Assembly: GCF_031846275.1 (NCBI RefSeq)
Contig: NZ_JAVRIB010000008.1
Location: 107,920-171,919 of the forward strand
Origin: Spectribacter hydrogenoxidans
GTDB taxonomy: Bacteria; Pseudomonadota; Gammaproteobacteria; Nevskiales; Salinisphaeraceae
Length of the DNA: 64,000 nucleotides
Direction: 5' to 3'
A program made the position numbers and the translations under genes. A model generated the notes under the pieces. The model was not told the DNA's origin. It worked only from the letters and a program-made list of their open reading frames with translations, and made no database searches. Below, one piece after another: positions 63,833 through 64,000 of the stretch (positions are counted from its first letter, which is position 1; every line of letters begins with the position of its first letter).

Positions 63833-64000
63833 GGCAAAACTACTCGGGGGTCATGGCCGTAGTATCGATACCCAGCGGGCGATGCCGTGAGCTTGGCTGA
63901 ACTAGGTAGATAATCAAGAAAGGGGTTGACTGATGTGGACCCGTCGGTGTGCCGTGCAGTAAGGATGTTTTTGTTGAATACAATATTGATCGATGCTCTG

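Overview
The window is GC-rich, gene-dense chromosomal DNA from a gammaproteobacterium. The conserved order gloB, yafS-type methyltransferase, rnhA, dnaQ is typical of that class. Fructose-1,6-bisphosphatase and phosphoribulokinase under a CbbR-type regulator, a SulP plus carbonic anhydrase pair, and a large Mrp-type Na+/H+ antiporter operon suggest a salt-adapted organism able to fix CO2, of the Ectothiorhodospiraceae/Salinisphaeraceae sort. This placement is inference; no rRNA is present and no RuBisCO is seen here.

Layout. 0-4 kb: cell-wall (mltD, truncated by the window edge), glyoxalase II and DNA-maintenance genes. 4-7 kb: cbbR diverging from cbbF-prk. 7-14.4 kb: one tightly overlapping leftward Mrp operon (E, F, G, a short A-like protein, B, C and three D-type subunits, plus a small membrane protein). 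14.5-16.9 kb: a TVP38-type membrane protein, an ArsR-methyltransferase fusion and a PhaF-like phasin. 17.3-20.7 kb: fadBA beta-oxidation operon. 20.8-24.2 kb: SulP transporter and beta-carbonic anhydrase diverging from a LysR regulator over a clean T-N11-A palindrome. 24.3-28.2 kb: an OmpA-family protein and a TonB/ExbD/ExbD/ExbB energy-transduction operon. 28.3-43.7 kb: leucine-dehydrogenase family enzyme, a 1221-residue repetitive exported protein, clpB, LOG protein, zinc peptidase lipoprotein, TerC protein, glycosyltransferase, tRNA-Ala, a nuclease-helicase fusion, a beta-barrel protein and a DUF2726 protein.

43.8-58.7 kb is the most unusual part. It has two SDR enzymes and a GntR/FCD regulator on the plus strand. 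On the minus strand are a thiolase, a split biotin-dependent carboxylase (carboxyltransferase, biotin carboxylase, biotin carrier), a PPDK/PEP-synthase-like protein without the PEP-binding barrel, a winged-helix protein, a CoA ligase, an unrecognised 522-residue protein and a stand-alone phosphohistidine-domain protein. Read together, they suggest that an acceptor is phosphorylated by a split dikinase, carboxylated through biotin, activated to a CoA ester and thiolysed. This resembles phenylphosphate synthase logic applied to another substrate, perhaps a ketone. The substrate is not shown by the sequence. A RelBE-like toxin-antitoxin pair and palindromic repeats sit inside the island.

58.8-64 kb: a decayed tRNA copy next to intact tRNA-Arg(CCT), then visibly lower-GC DNA with an orphan MalT-like regulator, a small membrane protein and two ruined transposase genes (IS30-like and IS1595-like). 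This has the look of a tRNA-flanked acquired segment.
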